This document shows positions 51,795 through 59,960 of a stretch of 64,000 nt of DNA, piece after piece. This DNA comes from Ascoidea rubescens DSM 1968 (taxonomy: Eukaryota > Ascomycota > Saccharomycetes > Ascoideales > Ascoideaceae). The position numbers and the translations under genes were made by a program. The DNA lies in contig NW_017962915.1 of NCBI RefSeq assembly GCF_001661345.1, positions 372,001 through 436,000 of the forward strand. Reading direction: 5' to 3'. How positions within the stretch are numbered: the first letter of the stretch is position 1; every line of letters begins with the position of its first letter. Under the pieces are notes generated by a model. The model was not told the origin of the DNA. It searched no databases and saw nothing but the letters and a program-made list of their open reading frames with translations.

Positions 51795-52524
51795 TTTAAG
51801 AAAACATTATATTAATTGTGTTTAATTGAAATTTTTCTGAAAAAAAAGGGATTATAAAAAAAGAGAAAGCAAATTGGATAGAAAATAGATTAAGAAATGC
51901 AACGAATATGATAAGTATAGGAATATGATTAATGAAAACAATGCAAATTCATGAAAAGCGATGAAAAAAAAATGCAAAAGAAGAATAGTGAAAAGGGAAT
52001 AGGATCAAATAGAGGAAACGATACCTATTTATTTACCAATTAAAGAGATTTTAATCTTTTAATTTCATTGTTTTTGTTTACCCGCATAGTCTGTGCAACT
52101 CTGGTCCTGGAGCACTGAATTCTCGAGCAACAGAAAGGACAGCAAAATGGGCAGCATAGGCACCATGACAGCAAGTGTATCTGTTGTGCTGCCTCTACTT
52201 CTGTTTCTTCGCAGTGCATCTCAATCTCTTGCCATCTCTCATCTTCTTTCTCAGTGCTTCCACTCTCCTGCTTCTGCTGTGTCGCCCATAAACACCTTTT
52301 TGTCCTTGCTTTTCGTCTCGCTCAAACCGAAAAAACGCACACGCGCAGAAATCCACAGAATCCGCAGATCCACCTTCGTGGTAAAATGACGTCCATGCAT
52401 ACCAAACGCATAATATGCATTAATCACGTGAATTATTTCTCGTTAAGAATGGAAAAGTGTCAAAGAAACTGTTTGAGGTACCAGATCAAAACCACTTCTC
52501 TCGCTGCTTCTACTTCCTTTCACA
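51795..52524. other. divergent promoter region WDR62-like / KEI1
   Basis: AT-rich on the left, mixed on the right, with a CACGTG box at 52425-52430 about 95 bases upstream of the KEI1 start. Open frames at 52093-52595 are not supported by any domain; they partly cover KEI1 exon 1 in other frames. Confidence 0.55.
52425..52430. promoter_or_regulatory. CACGTG E-box upstream of KEI1
   Basis: TCACGTGA in AT-rich DNA, 95 bases upstream of the KEI1 ATG. Cbf1, Tye7 or Pho4-type bHLH factors bind this palindrome in yeasts. Confidence 0.4.
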
Positions 52525-53635
52525 ATGGGTGCCTTGATACATGTTTTGCCTATTGTATGTGTGTTTTGCTGCTGACGATATTCTGTTTTTTTTGAGTCTA
52601 ACACTTTGTATTTTTTTTTAGAAATTTTTAGGTATTTTGCCTCTATATATTGGTATGGAGATCATATTGGGAATTGCCATATTAAATAAGTTTTCTGGAG
52701 TTTATGGGATCTTGTCGATATTCACTGGCCATCCAATTAATTTCTTTCAATGGTTTTTGAATCTCTCCTCAATTATTATACTACCATTTTACATCAACGC
52801 TTTGAAATATGTTAAAAAGCCACACTTAGGTAAATTTTCCTTGGTTTGTTGCGTTTTCTTGTTTGATACTTTATTATCCATCTTATTCATTATTTATTTT
52901 GCATTATATTGGTTTGAAACTGAATCTTCAAAAACTGTACCTTTACCAGCTTCTGCAACTTCTACATCAGTACCTGATATCAATAAAATTGAAGATAAAT
53001 TCGATAATGTTGAAATTGATATTGGAAATGATAATAAAATTAATGATAATAATAATATTGGTAATAAAGTACAAGCTAAAAAAAGAGATTATACCTCAAT
53101 TTCAGCAACTATCTCTTTAAATAATATTTTAGCCACTCCTACTACTTCTCACGTTATTAACACGGCGATTGCAACAGCGGTATCAAAGATTGATGAAAAC
53201 TTAGCATCTCAATCGGCTTCTCAAACTTATGAATTTGCAATTACTTTAATGACTTCAATTATAATCTCTGCTATAAGAATTTATTTCTCATTAATCGTGT
53301 TGAGTTTTACAAGAGCTTTGTTAAAATCCTCAAAATACGGCGTCAATTCGGATGATTATAATAATTACAGAAACAGAAATAATAATGATAATGATAATAA
53401 TGCAAATGGTTCTGATAACCTTCATAGTAATCAAATTGGTGAAAACCAATATGATTCTTTATTATCGAACACCAATAATGATAATGCTAATAATACTAAT
53501 AGCAATAACAATAATAGTAATATTCTATCAGGTAATGGCATTAAAGACACGGTATTGAACTATTCTAGTGCATTCATAACAAAATTAGAAGACAGAAGTG
53601 TTGATTTTATTGTTTGGTTATTTGATGAACAATAA
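52525..53635 (+). CDS. KEI1: inositol phosphorylceramide synthase subunit Kei1
   Basis: Golgi membrane subunit of IPC synthase (with Aur1), essential for complex sphingolipids. Spliced: exon 1 52525-52554, intron 52555-52621 (67 bases; GTATGT donor, GTCTAAC branch point, TTTTAG acceptor), exon 2 52622-53635. The product, 347 residues, starts MGALIHVLPIKFLGILPLYI, aligned to LPKSFLGFMPLYL of yeast Kei1. Four membrane segments are visible, with the conserved IAILNKFSGVYGILSIFTGHP after the first. A KKR site at residues 163-165 in the loop before the last membrane segment fits the Kex2 cleavage known for Kei1. The Asn-rich insert near the C-terminus is unusual. Without splicing the frame has no ATG before the first membrane segment. 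Confidence 0.9.
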
Positions 53636-54096
53636 ATGAGAAAAAAAATATCAAGTACAAACTTTATTCATATGAACTCATTAATCAAAACCTTTAATAA
53701 ACGGATACTTTTATTTTTTTATTTTTCCAAAATTACCATAAAACTTTAATTCTGATCCTTTCATAAGCGGAATACTATTAATCTTAATTATTTTCTTTTT
53801 CCTTTACTTGTCTTTTTTTTTCTTTTTTTTTTGCTGAATTAAAATTCATATTTAAATCTAAATTTGACTTTTATATAATTATATTATACTACAATCATTG
53901 TTTATTATCATTTATTATTTATTATTGTTAACTCATCTTAATATGCGCAAGTGAATGTAAATTAGAATATAAAATAATAGAAAGTGAAGATGAAAAAAAT
54001 GAATAAATAAAAATAAAAATAAAAGTAAAAATATAAATATAAATATAGTGATATTAATGATGTGAAAATACGAATATAAAACAATACAAAATTCAT
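53636..54096. other. convergent intergenic region KEI1 / MET2
   Basis: Very AT-rich 3' flanks with TTTTC runs and AAATAAAAAT repeats. No gene seen. Confidence 0.55.
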
Positions 54097-55779
54097 TTAC
54101 CAGTTAATTATATCTTCAGCTTCTCCAAATACACTATTATTATTACCATTTTTACCTAATATTGATTCATCAACAATCAAATCATTTTCGTCAACTACAG
54201 TCGCTCGCATGATATCTTTCAAGTTTTTGTTTAAGAATTTCAATATTATATCATCGATTATTTGGAATTCTAATAAAAATGCATCATGACCTTCGGCGCT
54301 TTCAATTTCGTAGAATTCAGAATTTGGTAAATAATCGGCTAATAGTTGCTGTTCGGATAAGGTGAATAAATTATCAGAGGATATTCCCACGACTAAGGAA
54401 GGTTGAGATAATGTGCTTAATTGGTCCTCGACTGAAATTTGTAAAGGAATCTTTTGGTTTTCTTCAGGTGATAAATTTGAGTTTGGATTTGGATTAGATA
54501 TATCGTTGAAATCGGGATCGACATAGGTGTAATATTGAGGAAATGGGTAATAGCGATCTCTTGTTAGATCATGAGTATCTAGTTTTCTTGAGATTTGAAT
54601 GTAGCAATTTGGATCAAATCTTTGGATAAATTTATTGCCTTGATATCTCAAGTAACTTTGAGCAGTGAAGAAAGTCTGGGGTCTTTTTTTCAAGTTTGAA
54701 GAGGAATTATTTTGGCTTCGATTTGAGGATAGAGAAGTGACTGAGGCGTTTGAAGAAGATCTTTGGAGAGAACCGATTGCAGTTTTATGGCCATCATTAT
54801 GAATAACCCAATTTTCATCCTGGAAATTTTTTAAACTGGAGTTTGAATTTGAAGATGAGTGTGATATTTTATTGTCATTAGCTTCGTTGGAAGTTCCATT
54901 GGAAATTTTATTGGCTGTTCCATTAGCAGTTCCATTCGCTGTTCCATTGGAAATGTCTTTTGAATTACCGTTGATAGATGGCCTTGAGTTTGTATTGATA
55001 AAGATTTTTGATTTTGGGATGTTTTTTGCTTTATTTGGATCATTTCTACCAAACCTGCTTTCAAAAGAGTTTCTTGATCTGTAGGTTAATAGAGCGGACA
55101 TTCTTGCGGCAGATAAACCAGTAACAGGACCATCAGCTAGTTGGTAGTAGCCATCATTATATTTCGGATCAGAGTAGATGCTTTGTCTTTGAGCTTCACC
55201 CCAAGAAATGCACCAAGCTGAGTGTCTGGCCGAGGTAGCTAGCGCTACAATTGATCTTATATAATTGGGACCAAAAATGCTTGGGTATTCTAGAACCAAC
55301 ATTCCACCCATTGAACCACCGATTACACAGGCAACTTGGGTGACGTTTAGATGGTCTAGGACTAGTTTGTGGATTTTAACGTCGTCTCTAATTGTGCATA
55401 GGGGGAATTCAGGGCCATAGTGATGGCCAGTTTGAGGATTTATAGTGACAGGAGAACATGAACCATATGGGGAACCTAAAGAGTTTAAACAAATGACAAA
55501 GAATTTTGTTGGATCAAAAGCCTTATCTTTGCCCAAGAGAGGGCCCCACCAATCAGCTACATCGGCAGAACCAGTAAAGGCATGACAGATTATCATGACG
55601 TTGTTTCTTTGAGCATTTAGTCTGCCCCATGTTTTATAAGCAACGGGAACATCATAAAGAACTTCACCAGATTCTAGTTCAAATGAGGGTATTATAAGGA
55701 TTTTCTGATTGTTGACTAGTTTTGAGAAGGGGTTTTCAGGTTGAGAATCGATATAGTGATAATGAGTAGAGGAAGTCAT
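54097..55779 (-). CDS. MET2: homoserine O-acetyltransferase
   Basis: Alpha/beta-hydrolase enzyme that acetylates homoserine in methionine and cysteine biosynthesis. The N-terminal half matches Met2: VPVAYKTWGRLN, CHAFTGSADVADWWGPLLG, NSLGSPYGSCSP, FPLCTIRDDV, the nucleophile elbow GGSMGGM with Ser156, and SWGEAQRQSIYSDPKY. The C-terminal half carries YLRYQGNKFIQRFDPNCY, the catalytic Asp region VVGISSDNLFTL and His in SAEGHDAFL. Between them a disordered Ser/Asn-rich insert of about 120 residues contains NGTA tandem repeats. 560 residues, against 486 in S. cerevisiae, which also has a smaller insert. Divergent from YAT2. Confidence 0.95.
   Translation of the reverse strand: MTSSTHYHYIDSQPENPFSKLVNNQKILIIPSFELESGEVLYDVPVAYKTWGRLNAQRNNVMIICHAFTGSADVADWWGPLLGKDKAFDPTKFFVICLNSLGSPYGSCSPVTINPQTGHHYGPEFPLCTIRDDVKIHKLVLDHLNVTQVACVIGGSMGGMLVLEYPSIFGPNYIRSIVALATSARHSAWCISWGEAQRQSIYSDPKYNDGYYQLADGPVTGLSAARMSALLTYRSRNSFESRFGRNDPNKAKNIPKSKIFINTNSRPSINGNSKDISNGTANGTANGTANKISNGTSNEANDNKISHSSSNSNSSLKNFQDENWVIHNDGHKTAIGSLQRSSSNASVTSLSSNRSQNNSSSNLKKRPQTFFTAQSYLRYQGNKFIQRFDPNCYIQISRKLDTHDLTRDRYYPFPQYYTYVDPDFNDISNPNPNSNLSPEENQKIPLQISVEDQLSTLSQPSLVVGISSDNLFTLSEQQLLADYLPNSEFYEIESAEGHDAFLLEFQIIDDIILKFLNKNLKDIMRATVVDENDLIVDESILGKNGNNNSVFGEAEDIINW
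54914..54950 (-). repeat. three 12-base units coding NGTA
   Basis: Tandem GCTGTTCCATTA-type units on the plus strand within the disordered insert of MET2. Confidence 0.8.
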
Positions 55780-55979
55780 TATTGGTATTGAAAAAAAAAA
55801 AAAAACAGAAATTAAAAGTTGATTGAAATTAAGATTGGGTTGATGTTTTCTGTTTTCGTTTTGTGAAATATGAAATGGCCTTTAGCAAAACAGTAAACGA
55901 ATTAGAAGATAGTGAAAAAAACAAGGAGATATTAGTGTTTATTATATACAAATAAAACAAAAGATAGTGTACAAGGGAT

Positions 55980-55988
55980 CCACAGTTA
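55980..55988 (-). promoter_or_regulatory. Met31/Met32-like site upstream of MET2
   Basis: Minus strand reads TAACTGTGG, about 200 bases upstream of MET2, close to the AAACTGTGG element of sulphur-pathway genes. One mismatch and a single copy make it tentative. Confidence 0.3.
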
Positions 55989-56319
55989 AGAATATGGCCT
56001 AGATGGAGTACAGTAGCAATAGAAAAAATATGGTTATTACAATAGTTGGACAGTTGGAAAAATATTGAATTGATGAAAATTGATTTGATCAACGAAGATA
56101 GTGTATGAAAAGTCCCTTGGAATGTTGGAGCAGGAGAATAAAATCGAACAATGCGAGGAGGCCTAACAGGATAAAAAAAAGACAACACAATAAAAGTGGA
56201 CAGTGAAGACAAAGAGATGCCCATAACAGTCTTATTATAACAGCTCCATCCCATCCCAAGAGAGATTCACTTTACGATGTTCAGTCACTGGCTCGATACT
56301 GAAATTTTTTCCCACCTGT

Positions 56320-56960
56320 TCAGGCAATACGTGGCGCGCGCCGATGCGCACCAGCCAGAAACTGCCTGTATGGGACGCCGTGCCACCATAGTTATTCCAT
56401 CAATTTTCCACAGAATTGCGAATTCTCACGCACGATTTCTTATCGTGGAAAGCAGAGCACCGCACTGCTGGCGTCAATCTCACACGTGCTACAAAGAGGC
56501 CGGTGGTACGGCTCCAAGCTTATCAGCTGCGGTTAACAGGCACGTGTCAGCGCTGGGGAAGAGCGCGACTGCGTGTTTTGGTTCTGCTGCCCGCACTTCC
56601 CTTCTCCCAGGTCTGCGGGTGATCTGCGGTGGCAGGACCTGGGGACCGCAGGCCACTGGATGGAGCCTGTGGCCAGAGGGAGTGTTCCCCAGTGCTTCTC
56701 CAACAGCAGCGGCAGCAGCGGCAGCAGACCCAGCTTCTTCCCCAGTGCTGCTGCTCGTGCGTCGGGCTTTTGGCGGGTCTGTGCCGACGAAAGCGGCAGC
56801 AGGGCTCGGCACGCTCCGGCGGGCTTCGGCTCAAGCGCTGCTTTTCTCCACACCGGTCGAGCTTCGATCGAAGTTTCAGTTGCTTCTGGAGCCCCTCTCC
56901 TTGCCAGCGAAACTCTATTTGCTGCGTTCGATCTTTGCTCGATGCTCAATTACTTCACTG
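56320..56960. other. GC-rich intergenic island 4
   Basis: Strongly GC-rich block in a divergent promoter. It holds CACGTG at 56483-56488 and 56541-56546, CCAGTGC at 56689-56695 and 56742-56748, and a (CAGCGG/CAGCAG)n stretch near 56705-56730. No gene or RNA recognised. Confidence 0.75.
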
Positions 56961-57176
56961 ACCTCCTGGATTATACTTTGGGGGTTTTCCAGCATCATCA
57001 AAATATAAAAGAAACACTTTGTCTTGATTTCCTTTCTTCTGCTGTTCTTCTGCTAGCAATTACACTCCATTTTCTCAGCTACCAACTACTTACCGCTTTC
57101 TGTCTCTTTTCAACCACTAACCACCTATTATTGGCTCCCACCAACTTGTCACACATCTATTGTTTACTGTTTTACA

Positions 57177-59600
57177 ATGACAGCTTCTATCCCTGAACGT
57201 GTCCTTCCAAAGCTCACCATTCCACCCTTGGAACACTCGATCGAGGCTTTTTTAAGTGCTTTAAAACCTTTGCAATCCCCAGAAAACTATCTTTCCTCAG
57301 TTGAAACCTTATCCAATTTTAAAGAAAACGAAATCATCAACATTTTGCAACAACACTTGGAGAAATATTCTTCTGACCTAAACACCAAAAACTACTTGGA
57401 TTTATTCAGTAACGTTAGAAATCATAATGCCACAAACATTTACTCTGAATATAGGGGAAAGATTTTACCAAGAAACCCTTACTTTATTCTTGAAGCCGAT
57501 CCTAAATCTAAATTCTCAATTTTCCCTCCAACCCAAACTGAAAGAGCCTCTGTTCTTGTTTCAAGTGCTCTAAAATTTATCGTCTCCCTAAGAAAGGGCA
57601 AAATTCCAAATGACGTGACTCCCAAATCAGGTAACCCACTATCAACAAGATCTTACTACAACTTGTTTGGTACAACAAGATTCCCTTCAAACCGTGGTCA
57701 TGGTATCAACATCAAACAAGATCAAAAGTCAAAACATCTAGTCATCTTGTCAAACACCCAGTTTTGGATCTTGCAAGTGTTAGATGATGACAATAACATC
57801 ATCTTCAAGGAAAACGAATTGGAAATCTTTTTTCAAAAAATTGTCTACGATGCTCAAAATTTTAACACTTTGGATCCTACAAAGGTAGCTATTGCCTCAA
57901 TTTCTTCAACCAACAGAACCTCTTGGGCAAGTGCAAGACGTTTATTAAACAACAATGAGACAAACTCAAAAAATCTAAACTCAATCGACACCGCTCTATT
58001 CGTCCTCAACTTGGACATGGATGAATCCTATCTAAAAGACGATAACTTTCCTTCTTCAATTGCTCATGGCTATTCAAAAATCTCTCAAGGCTTCCAAGTC
58101 GGCTCTGGCATCTCAAGATGGTATGACAAACTACAGATCATCGTTGCTAAAAACTCAAAGACTTGTGTAATGTGGGAACCAACTTCTTGTGATGGCACAA
58201 CCGTCTTACGTTTTGTCTCCGACATTTATACTGACACGATCTTAAGATTAGCAATAAAAATTAACAACAACTCAAGATTCTCCCTATGGTTAGACGACAT
58301 CAAATACGTCTCGAACGACTACAAAAAACCTGGCCTACTAAAATTAAAATGGGATTCCTCTGATATCCAATTATTAAAGGAAATCCACTTGTCTGAAACA
58401 AGATTGGGCGACATGTTGTGTCGTTATGAACACAAGTATAAAAATTTTACAAAACACGTTGGAAACAATTTATTTACCCAAAAATATAACCTAAACCCTG
58501 ACTCTCTTGTTCAATTGGCTATCCAAATCGCCTTTTACGCTCTCTACGGTAAAACTCCCTCAACTTTTGAATCTGTTTCAACAAGGAGATTCGAAAATGG
58601 TAGATCCGAAATGTGCTCAATTCAAAATGACTTGATCCTAAACATCTCTCAAAATTTTATCAGTAACGTTTCCACGATCCAAAGATGGTCCTTAATTCAA
58701 AAGGGTATTGAAGAAATTAATAGACTAAAGTCAGCTTCCATGCATGGTAGAGGCTTTGAAAAACACTTTAAAGCTCTAAAATTGGCCTACATTATGAGAA
58801 ATTATATAAATGATTTACACAAAGATGTTTCTAATTTACCTCAAATTCCAGAAATCGAAAATTTAAAGGACATTGAACAAAAAATCCCCCTCTTATTTAA
58901 CGAAAAGGGTTTATACGAATTAATCTTTGAACCAGAAATCTTAGCTGTCAATTGTGGTAATCCTTCTCTAAAATTCTTTTCCGTCACTCCTGCCCATCCA
59001 AATGGTTTCGGTATTGGTTATATTATAAAAGAAGATTTAATCTCTCTAACCATCTGCTCCCAATTTAGACAAAATGAAAGATTCATTCATACTTTACAAT
59101 GGGTATTTAATGAAATCTATTTCTTGTGGAAAAATGTTGGAAAATTAAAGAATCACGCCTCTTTAGTATCCGCCGAAGAAATGCTCAGAACTATCTCAAT
59201 GGCCACCGGTGACTCAAATAATGATTCAACTTTTTCAATGAACAGATCTGAAAGTTTAGCTGTCAATAATGACCCTGAATATAGTCTTGGTGGTTATGGT
59301 TTCTTTGATGTTGATGATTTGCAATTTAGAAATCAAAGCACAGAGGCTTCAACCAAAATATCAAGAAATGCAAGTTACGCCCAAAATTTGACTTCTTTGC
59401 AAAACTCAAATCATTTTAATCATTTAAGAAAACAATTACACAGCCGTTTGAGTGATGGTTTTGAAAACAGATTAAGCGGTCTTAATCAAAATGACTTTTC
59501 GGAAAATGAACCTGTTGGTGAATTGCAAACTAAACAATTTGTTCTTGATAAACAACTCAAATTATCAATTGGTAATTCAATTGCTCTAAGAGAAGATTAA
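57177..59600 (+). CDS. YAT2: carnitine O-acetyltransferase, Yat2-like
   Basis: Moves acetyl groups between CoA and carnitine so that acetyl units can enter mitochondria during growth on C2 compounds or fatty acids. The choline/carnitine acyltransferase fold is clear: PPLEHSIEAFLSALKPL, YYNLFGTTRFPSNRGHG, LSNTQFWILQV, the catalytic His297 in SSIAHGYSKISQG, SRWYDKLQIIVAKN, SCDGTTVLRFVSDI and AIQIAFYALYGKTPSTFESVSTR. There is no mitochondrial presequence and no C-terminal peroxisomal signal (ends ALRED), and it has a long C-terminal extension after residue 690, which fits cytosolic Yat2 rather than Cat2. 807 residues, against 923 in S. cerevisiae. I saw no CTG codon. Confidence 0.88.
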   Translation: MTASIPERVLPKLTIPPLEHSIEAFLSALKPLQSPENYLSSVETLSNFKENEIINILQQHLEKYSSDLNTKNYLDLFSNVRNHNATNIYSEYRGKILPRNPYFILEADPKSKFSIFPPTQTERASVLVSSALKFIVSLRKGKIPNDVTPKSGNPLSTRSYYNLFGTTRFPSNRGHGINIKQDQKSKHLVILSNTQFWILQVLDDDNNIIFKENELEIFFQKIVYDAQNFNTLDPTKVAIASISSTNRTSWASARRLLNNNETNSKNLNSIDTALFVLNLDMDESYLKDDNFPSSIAHGYSKISQGFQVGSGISRWYDKLQIIVAKNSKTCVMWEPTSCDGTTVLRFVSDIYTDTILRLAIKINNNSRFSLWLDDIKYVSNDYKKPGLLKLKWDSSDIQLLKEIHLSETRLGDMLCRYEHKYKNFTKHVGNNLFTQKYNLNPDSLVQLAIQIAFYALYGKTPSTFESVSTRRFENGRSEMCSIQNDLILNISQNFISNVSTIQRWSLIQKGIEEINRLKSASMHGRGFEKHFKALKLAYIMRNYINDLHKDVSNLPQIPEIENLKDIEQKIPLLFNEKGLYELIFEPEILAVNCGNPSLKFFSVTPAHPNGFGIGYIIKEDLISLTICSQFRQNERFIHTLQWVFNEIYFLWKNVGKLKNHASLVSAEEMLRTISMATGDSNNDSTFSMNRSESLAVNNDPEYSLGGYGFFDVDDLQFRNQSTEASTKISRNASYAQNLTSLQNSNHFNHLRKQLHSRLSDGFENRLSGLNQNDFSENEPVGELQTKQFVLDKQLKLSIGNSIALRED

Positions 59601-59960
59601 GCCGAAAATATATTATAATTAATTGATTAGCCTGGAGGGTTTCTGTTTCTTTATTTCCTTTTTTACAATATATACTTATATACACGTACACGAAATTTTA
59701 ATAATATTCATTTCAACTATCCAACTATCACAATATATTTTATATCTCCATAATAGCTGAAACCAAATCATTAATTCAAACACTATTTTTTTCTGTAAAT
59801 GAGAGACCACTTTTGCGGGTCATTGTTTATTTCAAATTTTTTTTTTTGTCCAAAATTTTTCACGTTTTCAGTTTTCAACTGATAATAAATAAACATAAAA
59901 ATAATATATATATATATATTCAATTATAAATAAATATTTAACGAAAACGTGTGGATTGCA
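59601..59960. other. intergenic region YAT2 / ESF1
   Basis: AT-rich 3' flank and promoter. Contains an RRPE motif at 59852-59862. No gene seen. Confidence 0.6.
59852..59862. promoter_or_regulatory. RRPE element (rRNA-processing element)
   Basis: AAAATTTTTCA, the exact reverse of the RRPE core TGAAAAATTTT, about 100 bases upstream of ESF1. The element marks ribosome-biogenesis genes and binds Stb3 in S. cerevisiae. The gene's function fits, but the sequence is A/T-rich and could arise by chance in this genome. Confidence 0.5.

Larger units (their letters stand above)
55780..57176. other. 1.4 kb divergent promoter region MET2 / YAT2 with GC island 4
   Basis: Left 500 bases AT-rich; 56320-56960 strongly GC-rich; the last 200 bases form a C/T-rich leader. 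Overlapping open frames across the island on both strands (for example 56277-57008, 56573-57196 and 56489-56949) have no recognisable domains and are attributed to composition. Confidence 0.65.

Noticed and set aside
56277-57196. Multiple open frames (up to 243 codons) in GC island 4
   Set aside because: Occupy at least five frames at once and one overlaps the YAT2 start; low-complexity Ala/Ser/Gly content reflects CAG/GCG repeats.
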